Part shown: positions 29,804 to 40,400 of the stretch, in pieces
Layout: every line of letters begins with the position of its first letter
Position numbering within the stretch: the first letter of the stretch is position 1
DNA from: Methylophaga sp. OBS1
Lineage (GTDB): Bacteria > Pseudomonadota > Gammaproteobacteria > Nitrosococcales > Methylophagaceae
Direction: 5' to 3'
Assembly (NCBI RefSeq): GCF_026319365.1
Contig: NZ_JAPDMS010000006.1
Location: 142,948 to 206,947, forward strand
Length of the DNA stretch: 64,000 nt
Notes under the pieces: generated by a model
Databases searched by the model: none
What the model saw: the letters and a program-made list of their open reading frames with translations, nothing else
Told to the model about the DNA's origin: nothing
Translations under genes and position numbers: made by a program

Positions 29804-30160
29804 CTAATGACGATGATGACCGGCGTCAGCCAGGCGTTGTAGGTAGTCCTGCCACAGCGCGTCCTGATTGGTGGCGAGATCGTACAGATAATCCCATGAA
29901 TACAGACCACTGTCATGGCCATCATCGAAATAAATCTTAATGGCGTAATGGCCCACTGGTTCTATCTGATTGATGCCCACATTTTCCTTGTCAGTCTGTA
30001 ACACTTCCTGACCGGGTCCATGACCGCGTACTTCTGCAGATGGCGAGAAGACCCGCAGATATTCGGCAGTCAGCTTATATTGTTGGTCCCCATAAGCCAG
30101 CCCCAGGCTTTTGGACTGCTTATGCAGGGTGATTTCAGTTGGAATTGCGTGTTCGGACAT
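29804..30160 (-). CDS. DUF971 / GBBH-like N-terminal domain protein
   Basis: A 118-residue protein of the DUF971 family, related to the N-terminal domain of gamma-butyrobetaine hydroxylase. It shows the typical [17 protein letters not shown] and [20 protein letters not shown]...YSWDYLYDL. Its biochemical role is not established; some members are linked to iron-sulfur or metal handling. It ends in a His-rich tail (GHHRH). It lies 8 bp after hslU and 7 bp before ubiE, in an operon position conserved in many proteobacteria. Confidence 0.88.
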   Translation of the reverse strand: MSEHAIPTEITLHKQSKSLGLAYGDQQYKLTAEYLRVFSPSAEVRGHGPGQEVLQTDKENVGINQIEPVGHYAIKIYFDDGHDSGLYSWDYLYDLATNQDALWQDYLQRLADAGHHRH

Positions 30161-30168
30161 TGTGCTTC

Positions 30169-31494
30169 CTACAGTATGTAACGGGACAGATCTTCATCCT
30201 GTGCCAGTTCGCCCAGCTGTTTATCAACATAGGCTTTATCGACAGTCACCCGGAAGTTCAGTTCACTACCGGCGTTATAGGAAATATCTTCCAGCAGTCT
30301 TTCCAATAGTGTGTGCAGTCGGCGGGCACCGATATTCTCGGTCTTTTCATTGACCTCCCAGGCCAGCTCGGCAATACGCTGGATACCGTCGTCGGTAAAC
30401 TCGAGTTCCACACCTTCGGTCCCCATCAGGGCGACGTACTGTTCTGTCAGAGAAGCATCGGGTTCGGTGAGGATACGGACGAAATCGGCGCTGGTCAGGG
30501 CATCCAGTTCCACCCGGATAGGCAGGCGACCCTGCAGTTCCGGTATCAGATCAGAAGGTTTGCTCAGATGGAAGGCGCCGGAAGCGATGAACAGAATGTG
30601 ATCGGTTTTGATCATGCCGTATTTGGTCTGCACCGTGCTGCCCTCAACCAGTGGTAGCAAGTCACGCTGAACACCAGCCCGTGAGACATCGGCACTACCA
30701 CTGCCTTCACCGCGGCCAGTAATTTTGTCGATTTCATCGAGAAACACGATGCCATTCTGTTCCACGCTGTCGAGCACTTCAGCCTTAAGTTCTTCCTCAT
30801 TGATAAGTTTCAAGGCTTCCTCTTCAGCCAGTTGACGCATGGCTTTGGCGACAGTCAGTTTGCGCGTGCTTTTGCGTTGCTGGCCCATGTTCTGAAACAT
30901 CTCCTGCAACTGGTTGGTCATCTCCTCCATGCCAGGTGGAGACATGATTTCAACACCGACTTGTGGCGCGTTGAGTTCCAGTTCGACTTCGCGGTCATCG
31001 AGTTTGCCTTCGCGCAGCATTACCCGGAAGCGCTGGCGGGTAGATGAATCCTCGTCGGACTCAACGTCCCGTGCAGGGCGTAGCAGAGCATCCAGAATAC
31101 GTTCTTCAGCAGCATCTTCAGCTTTATTTTTCACTGACTTAATGGCTTTTTCCCGCAACAGCTTCATCGCAGTTTCCGCCAGGTCACGGATGATGGACTC
31201 AACATCGCGACCGACGTATCCCACTTCCGTGAATTTAGTGGCTTCCACCTTGATAAAGGGCGCATCAGCCAGGGCTGCCAGCCGACGGGCGATCTCAGTT
31301 TTGCCGACACCGGTGGGGCCAATCATCAGAATGTTCTTGGGGGTGACTTCCTGTTGCAGTTCATGACCGAGTTGTTTGCGCCGCCAACGATTACGCAGCG
31401 CAATGGCGACAGCTTTCTTGGCTGCTTCCTGGCCGATAATGCGTTTATTAAGTTCGTGGACGATTTGTTTTGGAGTCAGAGATTGCATAGTCAT
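30169..31494 (-). CDS. hslU: ATP-dependent protease ATPase subunit HslU
   Basis: HslU is the AAA+ unfoldase of the HslUV protease. The 441 residues hold Walker A ([15 protein letters not shown]), the pore motif GYVGRD, the I domain (about 110-240), Walker B ([10 protein letters not shown]) and the sensor 2 region ([13 protein letters not shown]). It ends DEDLSRYIL, the conserved C-terminal tail that inserts into HslV. Its ATG overlaps the hslV stop by one base (TAATG); a second ATG lies two codons later. Confidence 0.98.
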   Translation of the reverse strand: MTMQSLTPKQIVHELNKRIIGQEAAKKAVAIALRNRWRRKQLGHELQQEVTPKNILMIGPTGVGKTEIARRLAALADAPFIKVEATKFTEVGYVGRDVESIIRDLAETAMKLLREKAIKSVKNKAEDAAEERILDALLRPARDVESDEDSSTRQRFRVMLREGKLDDREVELELNAPQVGVEIMSPPGMEEMTNQLQEMFQNMGQQRKSTRKLTVAKAMRQLAEEEALKLINEEELKAEVLDSVEQNGIVFLDEIDKITGRGEGSGSADVSRAGVQRDLLPLVEGSTVQTKYGMIKTDHILFIASGAFHLSKPSDLIPELQGRLPIRVELDALTSADFVRILTEPDASLTEQYVALMGTEGVELEFTDDGIQRIAELAWEVNEKTENIGARRLHTLLERLLEDISYNAGSELNFRVTVDKAYVDKQLGELAQDEDLSRYIL

Positions 31495-32039
31495 TAATTA
31501 TTGGAATCCAACGTTTCAATAGTGAGGTTGTGATTGGTATAGATGCAGATGTCGGCGGCAATATTCAAGCCTTTCTCAACAATCTCGCGGGCAGATAATT
31601 CGGTGTTCTCCGCTAAGGCTGTTGCTGCCGCCTGGGCAAAGGGGCCGCCGGAACCGATGGCAATCAGTCCCTGCTCGGGTTCGATCACATCACCGTTACC
31701 GGAAATAATCAGAGATACCTCGTGATCAGCGACAGCCAGGAGCGCTTCGAGCCGCCGCATCATACGGTCAGTACGCCAGTCCTTGGCCAGTTCCAAGGCA
31801 CTGCGGGTCAGATTGCCCTGGTGCTTTTCCAGTTTGCCTTCGAAACGTTCAAACAAAGTAAAAGCATCTGCGGTGCCGCCGGCAAAACCAGCAATCACTT
31901 TGCCGTGGTAGAGACGACGTACTTTGCGGGCATTGCCTTTCATAATAGTGTTGCCGAGACTGACCTGACCATCGCCGCCGATCACAACCTGGCCGTCACG
32001 ACGGTACGAGAGAATAGTCGTACCACGGTACTGCTCCAT
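31494..32039 (-). CDS. hslV: ATP-dependent protease peptidase subunit HslV
   Basis: HslV is the proteasome-like peptidase of HslUV. The 181 residues begin [11 protein letters not shown], so removal of six residues would expose the catalytic Thr7. [14 protein letters not shown], the Lys in [11 protein letters not shown] and the Gly-rich GGPFAQAA are conserved. AGGAG lies six bases before the ATG. It is the first gene of a seven-gene minus-strand unit. A TATACT-like element lies upstream at about 32084-32089, but I see no clear heat-shock promoter. Confidence 0.97.
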   Translation of the reverse strand: MEQYRGTTILSYRRDGQVVIGGDGQVSLGNTIMKGNARKVRRLYHGKVIAGFAGGTADAFTLFERFEGKLEKHQGNLTRSALELAKDWRTDRMMRRLEALLAVADHEVSLIISGNGDVIEPEQGLIAIGSGGPFAQAAATALAENTELSAREIVEKGLNIAADICIYTNHNLTIETLDSNN

Positions 32040-32180
32040 AAATGACTCCTGTGAAAATTAGGCTGTAAAGAAGAGCCGATTAGTATACTATGTTGGGTTT
32101 GGCGCTGCAGTGTGTCGGGGAGAATGTCAGTTCTACCCATGCAAATAAGCGGCTTCTTGGAAATTGGCTGATTTTAAGTG

Positions 32181-32209
32181 TTGACAACGGTCAGGCTTTT
32201 CCGGAAAAT
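32181..32209 (+). promoter_or_regulatory. Promoter of the tRNA-tuf transcription unit
   Basis: TTGACA (32181-32186), 17 bases, then GAAAAT (32204-32209). The predicted start, around 32216, lies about nine bases before tRNA-Tyr. Confidence 0.65.
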
Positions 32210-32224
32210 GCCACTTCTTTTAGT

Positions 32225-32309
32225 GGAGGGGTTCCCGAGTGGCCAAAGGGATCAGACTGTAAATCTGACGGCTCCGCCTTCGGAGGTTCGAATCCTCCCC
32301 CCTCCACCA
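32225..32309 (+). tRNA. tRNA-Tyr (GTA)
   Basis: An 85-base class II tRNA. The acceptor GGAGGGG pairs with CCCCTCC, the anticodon loop is CTGTAAA with GTA, there is a long variable arm, the T arm is GGAGG/CCTCC, and CCA is encoded at the end. Confidence 0.97.
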
Positions 32310-32335
32310 TTTAGTATTTGCGAGTTTACTATTAA

Positions 32336-32409
32336 GCGGGTGTAGTTCAATGGTAGAACTCCAGCCTTCCAAGCTGACTACGTGGGTTCGATTCCCATCA
32401 CCCGCTCCA
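32336..32409 (+). tRNA. tRNA-Gly (TCC)
   Basis: A 74-base tRNA. The acceptor GCGGGTG pairs with CACCCGC, the anticodon loop CTTCCAA carries TCC, the T loop is TTCGATT, and CCA is encoded. The order Tyr-Gly-Thr-tuf equals that of the tufB operon in E. coli. Confidence 0.97.
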
Positions 32410-32443
32410 TTTTCTGCTTGGAAGATACAGTAAAAAGAATTCG

Positions 32444-32519
32444 GCCCGCATAGCTCAGTCGGTAGAGCGCATCCATGGTAAGGATGAGGTCATCAGTTCG
32501 ATTCTGATTGCGGGCTCCA
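32444..32519 (+). tRNA. tRNA-Thr (GGT)
   Basis: A 76-base tRNA. The acceptor GCCCGCA pairs with TGCGGGC, the anticodon loop ATGGTAA carries GGT, and CCA is encoded. It lies 79 bases before the tuf start and is probably processed from the tuf transcript. Confidence 0.97.
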
Positions 32520-32598
32520 TAATTGATTTTGATTAGGCAGGTTGTTCCTGCCTGTTTGATTTTTTGACATTAAAAAATTATTGGCGGGGAGACTGGTC

Positions 32599-33789
32599 AT
32601 GTCTAAAACAAAATTTGAACGTTCTAAACCCCACGTCAACGTGGGCACTATCGGTCACGTTGACCATGGTAAAACCACTTTGACAGCAGCGCTGACCAAA
32701 GTATTGGGTGAAGCTTCTGGTGGTGAGTTCAAGGACTATGCGGATATCGATAACGCACCTGAAGAACGTGAGCGTGGTATTACCATTGCAACCGCCCACG
32801 TTGAGTACGAAACTCCAAACCGCCACTACGCTCACGTAGACTGCCCAGGTCACGCCGACTATGTTAAAAACATGATCACCGGCGCGGCTCAGATGGACGG
32901 CGCCATCCTGGTTGTAAACGCAGCTGATGGCCCGATGCCACAAACCCGTGAGCACATTCTGCTGTCTCGTCAGGTTGGCGTTCCGTACATCATCGTATAT
33001 CTGAACAAAGCAGACATGGTTGATGATGCTGAGCTGATCGAACTGGTTGAAATGGAAGTTCGTGAACTGCTTGACACCTATGACTTCCCAGGTGATGACA
33101 CGCCAATCATCGTCGGTTCTGCGCTGAAAGCACTGGAAGGCGACACCAGCGAAATCGGTGCTCCTTCTATCATCAAGCTGGCCGAAGCGATGGACGAGTA
33201 TTTCCCAGAGCCAGAGCGTGCTGTTGACGGTGCGTTCCTGATGCCGATTGAAGACGTATTCTCAATCTCTGGTCGCGGTACTGTTGTGACCGGTCGTGTT
33301 GAGCGCGGCATCGTTAAAGTGGGTGACGAGCTGGAAATCGTGGGTATCAAAGACACCCAGAAAACCACTTGTACTGGTGTTGAAATGTTCCGCAAACTGC
33401 TGGACCAAGGTCAAGCCGGTGACAACGTTGGTGTTCTGCTGCGTGGTACTAAGCGTGAAGAAGTTGACCGTGGCCAGGTTCTGGCTCACCCGGGTACTAT
33501 CACGCCACACACTGAGTTTGAAGCGGAAGTTTACATCCTGTCGAAAGATGAAGGTGGTCGTCATACCCCATTCTTTAATGGCTATCGTCCACAGTTCTAC
33601 TTCCGTACCACCGACGTAACTGGTGCATGTGAACTGCCATCAGGTACTGAAATGGTTATGCCAGGTGATAACGTCAAAATGGACGTAACTTTGATCGCAC
33701 CAATCGCGATGGAAGAAGGCCTGCGTTTTGCTATTCGTGAAGGTGGCCGCACCGTTGGTGCCGGTGTCGTCAGTAAGATCACGAAGTAA
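32599..33789 (+). CDS. tuf: Elongation factor Tu, first copy
   Basis: EF-Tu delivers aminoacyl-tRNA to the ribosome. The 396 residues have G1 GHVDHGKT, the switch [10 protein letters not shown]3 [10 protein letters not shown]4 NKADM and domains 2 and 3 complete. The ATG at 32599 follows GGCGGGGAG; the in-frame TTG at 32581 is upstream of this site. It differs from the second copy at 48990 by about twenty residues (for example SKTK versus SKEK at the start and KITK versus KIVE at the end), which is unusual for tuf pairs. Confidence 0.97.
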   Translation: MSKTKFERSKPHVNVGTIGHVDHGKTTLTAALTKVLGEASGGEFKDYADIDNAPEERERGITIATAHVEYETPNRHYAHVDCPGHADYVKNMITGAAQMDGAILVVNAADGPMPQTREHILLSRQVGVPYIIVYLNKADMVDDAELIELVEMEVRELLDTYDFPGDDTPIIVGSALKALEGDTSEIGAPSIIKLAEAMDEYFPEPERAVDGAFLMPIEDVFSISGRGTVVTGRVERGIVKVGDELEIVGIKDTQKTTCTGVEMFRKLLDQGQAGDNVGVLLRGTKREEVDRGQVLAHPGTITPHTEFEAEVYILSKDEGGRHTPFFNGYRPQFYFRTTDVTGACELPSGTEMVMPGDNVKMDVTLIAPIAMEEGLRFAIREGGRTVGAGVVSKITK

Positions 33790-33807
33790 GCTGAAGGATG
33801 CCACCAT

Positions 33808-33835
33808 GCTGAGCGCATCGGCGCTCAGCATTTTT
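33808..33835 (+). terminator. Hairpin after the first tuf
   Basis: A GCTGAGCGC/GCGCTCAGC stem with a four-base loop, followed by ATTTTT. It is only 13 bp before tRNA-Trp, so read-through or processing must supply that tRNA. Confidence 0.85.
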
Positions 33836-33848
33836 GAGAGCATAGGAT

Positions 33849-33924
33849 AGGCCAGTAGCTCAATTGGCAGAGCGACGGTCTCCAAAACCGTAGGTTGGGG
33901 GTTCGATTCCCTCCTGGCCTGCCA
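33849..33924 (+). tRNA. tRNA-Trp (CCA)
   Basis: A 76-base tRNA. The acceptor AGGCCAG pairs with CTGGCCT, the anticodon loop CTCCAAA carries CCA, and the 3' CCA is encoded. It sits before secE-nusG, a common arrangement in gammaproteobacteria. Confidence 0.97.
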
Positions 33925-33963
33925 TCTTATGTTTTCCTCAAAACGGATAATTATCGAATAATA

Positions 33964-34302
33964 ATGGCAGACAACATCAAATTAATAGTCGCAGTCGTCT
34001 TAATGGCGGCTGCGATTGCTTTGTTTTATACCTACTCAGAGTATTCAACATTGCTTCGCGTCCTCGGTCTGTTGGCTGTGGCAGGTATTTCCTTGTTCAT
34101 CGCATCTAAGACGGCTGTTGGTGCAAACACGCTGTCTTACATACGTGATACCAATATCGAAGTGCGAAAAGTGGTCTGGCCAACACGCCAGGAAACACTG
34201 CAAACCACATTGGTTGTCATTTTGATGGTCATGCTTGTCGCGCTGATGCTGTGGGGTATCGATTCTATTCTGGGTTGGGCGGTCCGCGCTCTGACGCTAT
34301 AA
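33964..34302 (+). CDS. secE: Preprotein translocase subunit SecE
   Basis: SecE clamps SecY in the translocon. The 112-residue protein has three membrane helices (about 4-22, 29-47 and 79-101) and the conserved amphipathic stretch [17 protein letters not shown], so it is of the long, enteric type. An open frame runs back into the tRNA, but ATG 33964 gives the normal N-terminus. nusG follows after 13 bp. Confidence 0.96.
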   Translation: MADNIKLIVAVVLMAAAIALFYTYSEYSTLLRVLGLLAVAGISLFIASKTAVGANTLSYIRDTNIEVRKVVWPTRQETLQTTLVVILMVMLVALMLWGIDSILGWAVRALTL

Positions 34303-34315
34303 TACAGGGTTCCTA

Positions 34316-34849
34316 ATGAGCAAACGTTGGTATGTCATTCAAGCTTATTCAGGCTTTGAAGCACAAGTGAAACGTTCTCTTGAAGAGCGCATTAATCGTC
34401 TTGGCCTGCAGGATAAGTTTGGCGAAATTCTGGTTCCGACTGAAGAAGTCGTGGAAATGAAAGAAGGCCAGAAGCGTAAAAGTGAACGCAAATTCTTCCC
34501 CGGCTACGTGCTGGTGAATATGGAAATGGATGATGAAACCTGGCACATCGTGAATGATCTGCCTCGCGTCCTGCGTTTTATCGGGGGTACTGGTGACCGC
34601 CCGGCGCCAATCAGCGAAGCAGAAGCCAATACCATTCTGCAACGCGTTCAGGATACGGCTGAAAGCCCGCGTCCGAAAGTGTTGTTCGAGCCGGGTGAAG
34701 TGGTCCGTGTGATTGACGGTCCGTTTAATGACTTCACCGGTGTTGTAGAAGAAGTGAATTACGAGAAAAGCAAGCTGCGGGTTGAAGTGGTCATCTTTGG
34801 CCGCTCAACACCGGTTGAGCTTGAATTCAGCCAGGTCGTCAAAGGCTAG
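34316..34849 (+). CDS. nusG: Transcription termination/antitermination protein NusG
   Basis: NusG binds RNA polymerase and links it to Rho or the ribosome. The 177 residues have the NGN domain ([35 protein letters not shown]) and the C-terminal KOW domain ([20 protein letters not shown]). The length is near that of E. coli (181). The partner secE lies upstream and the rplK leader follows. Confidence 0.98.
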   Translation: MSKRWYVIQAYSGFEAQVKRSLEERINRLGLQDKFGEILVPTEEVVEMKEGQKRKSERKFFPGYVLVNMEMDDETWHIVNDLPRVLRFIGGTGDRPAPISEAEANTILQRVQDTAESPRPKVLFEPGEVVRVIDGPFNDFTGVVEEVNYEKSKLRVEVVIFGRSTPVELEFSQVVKG

Positions 34850-34864
34850 GCTGGCAAAGCAAGT

Positions 34865-34882
34865 CCAGTTTAACTGGTTTTT
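34865..34882 (+). terminator. Weak hairpin with T tract between nusG and rplK
   Basis: CCAGT/ACTGG with a three-base loop followed by TTTTT. The stem is short, so partial termination before the L11 operon is the most that can be claimed. Confidence 0.35.
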
Positions 34883-34888
34883 ATCACT

Positions 34889-34913
34889 GGGGAGCCGCAA
34901 GGCGTTTGTACCC
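34889..34913 (+). promoter_or_regulatory. Possible L1-binding leader of the rplKA mRNA
   Basis: GGG (34890-34892) can pair with CCC (34911-34913), and GCC with GGC around a GCAA loop. This leaves an asymmetric internal loop (A opposite GTTTGTA), the general form of L1 autoregulation sites. AAGGAG follows before rplK. Confidence 0.45.
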
Positions 34914-34926
34914 GTAAGGAGTAAAC

Positions 34927-35361
34927 ATGGCAAAGAAAATTGAAGCTTATATCAAGCTGCAAGTGCCGGCAGGTGGTGCTAACCCAAGTCCACCGGTTGG
35001 TCCTGCTCTGGGTCAGCACGGCCTGAATATCATGGAATTCTGTAAAGCGTTTAACGCGCAGACACAGAACCTGGAAAATGGTCTGCCTATTCCTGTCGTT
35101 ATCACTGTTTTTAACGACAAGAGCTTTACCTTTGTAACCAAAACCCCGCCAGCTTCTATCCTGCTGAAAAAAGCGGCCGGTCTGAAAAGCGGCAGCAGCC
35201 GTCCTAATACCGAGAAAGTCGGTACGGTTACACGTGCACAGTTGGAAGAAATTGCCAACACCAAAATGCCTGATCTGAATGCGGCTGATCTTGAAGCTGC
35301 TGTCAAAACGATCGCAGGTACTGCACGTAGCATGGGTCTGAACACGGAGGGTGTTGAGTAA
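34927..35361 (+). CDS. rplK: Ribosomal protein L11
   Basis: L11 forms the base of the GTPase stalk and binds 23S rRNA. The 144 residues include the conserved Pro-rich N-terminus ([20 protein letters not shown]) and the RNA-binding C-terminal domain ([20 protein letters not shown]). It is a strong AAGGAG-led start. The last base of the stop is the first base of rplA (TAATG), so the two are coupled, as expected for L1-controlled translation. Confidence 0.98.
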   Translation: MAKKIEAYIKLQVPAGGANPSPPVGPALGQHGLNIMEFCKAFNAQTQNLENGLPIPVVITVFNDKSFTFVTKTPPASILLKKAAGLKSGSSRPNTEKVGTVTRAQLEEIANTKMPDLNAADLEAAVKTIAGTARSMGLNTEGVE

Positions 35362-36053
35362 TGGCTGCTTTAGGTAAAAGAACACTCGCCATCCGCGAGA
35401 AATTGAAAGGCGCTGGTGCCTTTGCTATCGACGACGCTCTGGCATTTGTTAAAGAAAACGCTTCTGCCAAATTCGTTGAGTCTATCGACGTGTCAATTAA
35501 CCTGGGCGTAGACCCGCGTAAATCTGACCAGGTCGTTCGTAGCTCTACTGTGATGCCAAACGGCACCGGCAAGACCGTTCGCGTTGCTGTTTTCGCCCAG
35601 GGCGCTAATGCTGACGCAGCAAAAGAAGCCGGCGCAGACGTCATCGGTTTCGAAGATCTGGCCGAAGACATCAAGAAAGGCAACATGGACTTTGACGTTG
35701 TCATCGCCACACCGGATGCGATGCGTATTGTCGGTCAACTGGGCCAGGTTCTGGGGCCTCGTGGCCTGATGCCAAACCCGAAAGTTGGTACGGTTACGCC
35801 GAACGTCGCTGAAGCGGTAAAAAACGCCAAAGCCGGCCAGGTTCGCTACCGTACTGACAAGGCAGGTATCATTCACTGCCCAATCGGTAATGCCAGCTTT
35901 GAAATTGACGCGCTGCGTCAAAACCTGCAGGCGTTGATCGATGACCTGAACAAGCTGAAGCCGAGCTCAGCCAAAGGTACATACATTAAGAAAATCAGTG
36001 TCTCCAGCACCATGGGTGCCGGTGTTACTGTCGATAAATCTTTCCTCGGCTAA
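35361..36053 (+). CDS. rplA: Ribosomal protein L1
   Basis: L1 forms the mobile stalk at the E site and represses its own operon. In 230 residues the signature [20 protein letters not shown] and [15 protein letters not shown] are present and the length is normal (E. coli 234). The gene is translationally coupled to rplK. A 217-bp leader separates it from rplJ. Confidence 0.98.
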   Translation: MAALGKRTLAIREKLKGAGAFAIDDALAFVKENASAKFVESIDVSINLGVDPRKSDQVVRSSTVMPNGTGKTVRVAVFAQGANADAAKEAGADVIGFEDLAEDIKKGNMDFDVVIATPDAMRIVGQLGQVLGPRGLMPNPKVGTVTPNVAEAVKNAKAGQVRYRTDKAGIIHCPIGNASFEIDALRQNLQALIDDLNKLKPSSAKGTYIKKISVSSTMGAGVTVDKSFLG

Positions 36054-36270
36054 GATTTATCAAACGAATTGGACCGCTCGTCACCGTTCTCGGTGGCGAG
36101 TCGTCTAAGACCGCAGGTAAGCAATTTTAATTGACCCATGTGAATGGGGCGGCCTGCGCAGACGGGTTCAGCTGCAGAATTTCTGAGTTGGATACCGTAA
36201 AGGGGGGAGTGGCAACACTTCCGTTTAGCAACTATTCATCCAGTAATGGATGAACCTAAGGAGGTCTTAG
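36054..36270 (+). promoter_or_regulatory. rplJ leader (likely L10(L12)4 autoregulation site)
   Basis: The gap holds no gene. It contains AAGACCGCAGGTAAGC near 36108-36123 and GGCCTGCGCAGACGG near 36150-36164, which can pair in the manner of the L10 leader of proteobacteria, and AAGGAGGT at 36258-36265 just before rplJ. Assignment is from position and these elements only. Confidence 0.6.
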
Positions 36271-36798
36271 GTGGCTTTAAATCTCGAAGGTAAAAAGGCC
36301 GTCGTTGCTGAGGTCTCTGAAGTAGCAAGCAACGCGTTTTCTGCTGTTGCAGCAGAATACCGTGGTTTGACTGTTTCAGAAATGACAGAGCTGCGTGTTG
36401 CAGCGCGTAAGGAAAATGTTTACCTGCGCGTTATTCGTAACACACTGGCTCGCCGTGCGGTAGACGGTACTGATTTCGCCTGCATGCAGGAAGGAATGAC
36501 TGGCCCGCTGGTATTTGGTTTTTCTATGGAAGATCCAGGTGCCGTTGCACGTGTCATGGGTGACTTTGCTAAAAACAACAAAAACCTCGAAGTAAAAATG
36601 GTTTCACTGGGCGGCAAACTGCTGCCAGCCAGCGAAATCGAAAAACTGGCTAAGATGCCGACCAAAGAACAGGCAATCAGCATGTTCATGGGTACGCTCA
36701 AGGCGCCAATCGAGAAATTTGTTCGTACGCTGCAAGCACCTACCAGCAAGATGGTACGTACGTTCGCGGCTGTCCGCGACGCGAAAGAAGCCGCTTAA
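36271..36798 (+). CDS. rplJ: Ribosomal protein L10
   Basis: L10 anchors the L7/L12 dimers to L11 on the stalk. The 175 residues show the N-terminal rRNA-binding domain (EYRGLTVSEMTELRVAARKE; VIRNTLARRAV) and the C-terminal helix that binds L12. It begins with GTG (36271), set by an excellent AAGGAGGT five bases upstream. rplL follows after 56 bp. Confidence 0.98.
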   Translation: MALNLEGKKAVVAEVSEVASNAFSAVAAEYRGLTVSEMTELRVAARKENVYLRVIRNTLARRAVDGTDFACMQEGMTGPLVFGFSMEDPGAVARVMGDFAKNNKNLEVKMVSLGGKLLPASEIEKLAKMPTKEQAISMFMGTLKAPIEKFVRTLQAPTSKMVRTFAAVRDAKEAA

Positions 36799-36854
36799 TC
36801 CGAGTTGGATTAGGCAAATTTATAAATTCTGTAAGCTTGAAATAGGTAATTATC

Positions 36855-37232
36855 ATGGCTGTATCTAAAGACGATATCCTGGAAGCAATTTCCAACATGA
36901 CTGTTGTTGAGGTCGTTGATCTGATCGAAGCAATGGAAGAAAAATTTGGCGTGACTGCTGCAGCACCTGTTGCTGCTGTTGCTGCTGCTCCTGCTGAAGG
37001 TGGCGCTGCTGCCGCTGAACAAACTGAATTCGACGTTGTTATGACCAGCTTCGGTGATAACAAAGTCGGCGTCATCAAAGTTGTTCGTGGCATCACTGGT
37101 CTGGGCCTGAAAGAAGCCAAAGAAATGGTTGAAGGCGTACCTGCTACAGTGAAAGAAGGCGTTGAAAAAGCTGAAGCAGAAGACCTCGTCAAACAACTGA
37201 CTGAAGCTGGTGCAGCTGCTGAACTTAAGTAA
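36855..37232 (+). CDS. rplL: Ribosomal protein L7/L12
   Basis: L12 recruits translation factors. The 125 residues have the N-terminal dimerisation domain, an Ala/Pro-rich hinge (about 38-55) and the conserved C-terminal domain ([32 protein letters not shown]). Codon use is strongly biased, as expected for a very highly expressed gene. Two hairpins separate it from rpoB. Confidence 0.98.
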   Translation: MAVSKDDILEAISNMTVVEVVDLIEAMEEKFGVTAAAPVAAVAAAPAEGGAAAAEQTEFDVVMTSFGDNKVGVIKVVRGITGLGLKEAKEMVEGVPATVKEGVEKAEAEDLVKQLTEAGAAAELK

Positions 37233-37245
37233 GCATCGCATCGGT

Positions 37246-37309
37246 CGCGGTGGTCTGCGGACCACCGCGAAAAAGAAAATGGCTGGTGATTTTGGTCACC
37301 GGCCTTTTT
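37246..37309 (+). terminator. Two hairpins between rplL and rpoB (attenuator)
   Basis: The first is a perfect 10-bp stem CGCGGTGGTC/GACCACCGCG (37246-37269) without a T tract. The second is GGCTGGTGA/TCACCGGCC (37281-37304) followed by TTTTT. By analogy with the rplL-rpoB region of E. coli the first may be a ribonuclease site and the second an attenuator that lowers rpoBC expression. Confidence 0.75.
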
Positions 37310-37404
37310 CCGTTGCAGGCCGGGCGGTTTTGCCGGTCATTAACAAAACAATCTTTCCTGGATTTCACCGCCGTGAAATCAGGACGTTCTTCGAGGTGTA
37401 ATAC

Positions 37405-40400
37405 ATGGCCTATACGTTTACCGAGAAAAAACGGATTCGTAAAGATTTTGGCAAACGTCCAATTGTCTTGAATGTTCCCAATCTGCTTGCTACGCAGGTT
37501 AACTCTTACCAAGACTTCCTGCAAATGGGCGTCGCTGCAGATGAACGCGGGGCAAAAGGGCTACACGCTGCTTTTGAATCAGTGTTCCCTATCAAGAGCC
37601 ATACCGGCATGGCAGAGCTGCAATATGTCAGCTATCGCCTTGGCACCCCATCATTTGATGTGAAAGAGTGCCAACTGCGCGGTGTCACTTATGCCGCACC
37701 TCTGAGAGTCAAAATGCGTCTGGTCATTTATGACAAAGATGCCCCTGCCAAGCAAAAAGTCGTTAAAGACATCAAAGAGCAGGAAGTTTACATGGGTGAA
37801 ATCCCGCTGATGACCGAGAAAGGTAACTTCGTCATCAACGGTACCGAACGCGTTATCGTGTCGCAACTGCACCGTTCACCCGGTGTGTTCTTCGACAGCG
37901 ATCGCGGCAAAACTCACTCCTCGGGCAAGATCCTCTATAACGCCCGTGTTATCCCTTACCGTGGTTCCTGGCTCGACTTCGAGTTCGATCCGAAAGATTC
38001 TGTCTTCGTCCGTATCGACCGTCGTCGCAAACTGCCTGCCACTATTCTGCTGCGCGCGCTGGGATACAGTAACCAGGAAATGCTGGAAATTTTCTTCAGC
38101 AACGATAGCTTTGTCCGTAAGGGCGATGATTTCGAAATGGCGCTGGAACCGGCTCGTCTGCGTGGTCAGTCTGTGCCATTTGATATCGTCGATCCAGACG
38201 GTGAAGTGATTGTTGAAGCTGAGCGTCAGATCACCGGCCGTCATATCCGTCGTATGGAAAAAGCCGGTATGAACAGCCTGACCGTACCGACCAGCTTCCT
38301 GGTGGGTAAAGTCGTTGCCAAAGATATGGTTGATCCGGAAACCGGTGAGCTGTTGGCTAATGCCAACGATGAAATCACCACAGAGCTGCTGGAAGCCTTT
38401 GCTCGTTTCGATATCAATGAAATTGAAACGATCTACTCCAACGATCTGGACGACGGTCCGTTCATGTCGGACACCATGCGTCTGGATGAAACCCGCAGTG
38501 AACTGGAAGCCAAAATTGAAATCTACCGCATGATGCGTCCGGGCGAACCGCCGACAGAGGATGCCGCGGAAAATCTGTTTACCAGCCTGTTCTTCACCCT
38601 GGATCGTTATGATCTGTCCAGTGTCGGCCGGATGAAATTTAACCGCCGTCTGGGTCGCGAAGAAATGGAAGGCGAGGGCACCCTGTCCAAGGATGATATC
38701 CTGGCCGTGTTGAAAGAGCTGATCAAAATTCGTAACGGCAACGGTGTCGTCGATGATATCGATCACCTGGGTAACCGTCGTGTACGTAGTGTTGGTGAAA
38801 TGGCTGAGAATCAGTTCCGTGTTGGTCTGGTTCGTGTTGAGCGTGCCGTACGTGAGCGTCTGAGCATTGCCGAGTCTGAAGGCCTGATGCCGCAACAGCT
38901 GATCAATGCTAAACCTGTCGCTGCAGCGATCAAAGAGTTCTTCGGCTCCAGTCAGCTGTCACAGTTTATGGACCAGAACAACCCGCTGTCAGAAGTCACC
39001 CATAAGCGTCGTGTTTCTGCATTAGGCCCGGGTGGTCTGACACGCGAACGTGCCGGCTTTGAGGTGCGTGACGTTCACCCGACTCACTACGGTCGTGTCT
39101 GCCCGATCGAGACCCCTGAAGGTCCAAACATCGGTCTGATTAACTCGCTGGCGACTTACGCCCGTACCAACGAATACGGTTTTATTGAAACCCCGTATCG
39201 TAAGGTTATCGACACCAAAGCGACTGATGAAATCGTTTATCTGTCTGCCATTGATGAAGGCGAATACAAGATCGCCCAGGCGACAATTGAACTGAATGAA
39301 GATGGTTCCATCGCCGAAAACATGGTCCACTGCCGTTACCGTGGTGAATCCTCACTGACACCATCTGAACAGGTGCAGCTGATGGACGTTTCACCACGTC
39401 AGGTGGTGTCTGTGGCTGCGTCCTTGATTCCATTCCTGGAACACGATGATGCCAACCGCGCCCTGATGGGTTCTAACATGCAACGTCAGGCTGTACCGAC
39501 GCTGCGTGCGGACAAGCCGCTGGTTGGTACCGGTATCGAACGTGTTGTGGCACAGGATTCCGGCGTGATGGTTACCGCTAAACGTGGTGGTTTCGTCGAC
39601 TCTGTTGACGCCAGCCGTATCGTTATTCGTGTTAACGATGATGAGACCGAAGCCGGTGAATCAGGGGTAGATATCTACAACCTGATTAAGTATGCCCGTT
39701 CCAATCAGAGCACCTGTATCAACCAGCGTCCGATTGTGAAGCCGGGTGATCAGGTGGCTTCAGGCGATGTACTGGCCGATGGTCCGTCAACCGACAAAGG
39801 TGAACTGGCGCTGGGTCAGAATATTCTGGTCGCCTTCATGCCCTGGAACGGTTACAACTTCGAGGATTCCATTCTGGTCTCTGAACGAGTGGTGGAAGAA
39901 GATCGCTTCACGACCATTCACATTCAGGAACTGAACTGTCTGGCCCGTGACACCAAACTCGGTACCGAGGAAATCACCAGTGATATTCCGAACGTTAGCG
40001 AGAGCGCACTGTCCAAATTAGACGAATCCGGTATTGTCTACGTGGGTGCTGAAGTCAAGCCGGGTGATATCCTGGTGGGTAAAGTGACACCCAAGGGTGA
40101 GACCCAGCTGACACCGGAAGAAAAGCTGCTGCGTGCCATTTTCGGTGAAAAAGCCGCAGACGTGAAAGATTCATCCTTACGCGTTCCATCAGGCACTTAC
40201 GGTACAGTGATTGACGTTCAGGTCTTTACCCGCGACGGCGTGGAAAAGGACGAGCGAACTCAGGAAATCGAAAAGGCCGAACTGGAAAAAGTCTGGAACG
40301 ACCTTAAAGACCAAAACCGTATCCTGACCGAAGACGTGTTTGCCCGACTGGAGCGAGCGTTGACTGGTAAAGTCGCCGAAGCCGGTCCTGATTTGAAGAA

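Noticed and set aside
29797..29925. 43-residue N-terminal extension of UbiE
   Set aside because: It overlaps the DUF971 gene and has no counterpart in the family; ATG 29796 gives the normal length.
32080..32095. TAGTATACTA palindrome upstream of hslV considered as heat-shock promoter
   Set aside because: No sigma-32 minus-35 (CTTGAA) or CCCCAT-type minus-10 is present at proper spacing; only a weak sigma-70-like minus-10 remains.
37876..38895. Long antisense frames opposite rpoB, also seen opposite secD (18364-19395) and rpoC (44580-45296)
   Set aside because: They mirror strongly biased codons of the sense genes and show no family features or start signals.
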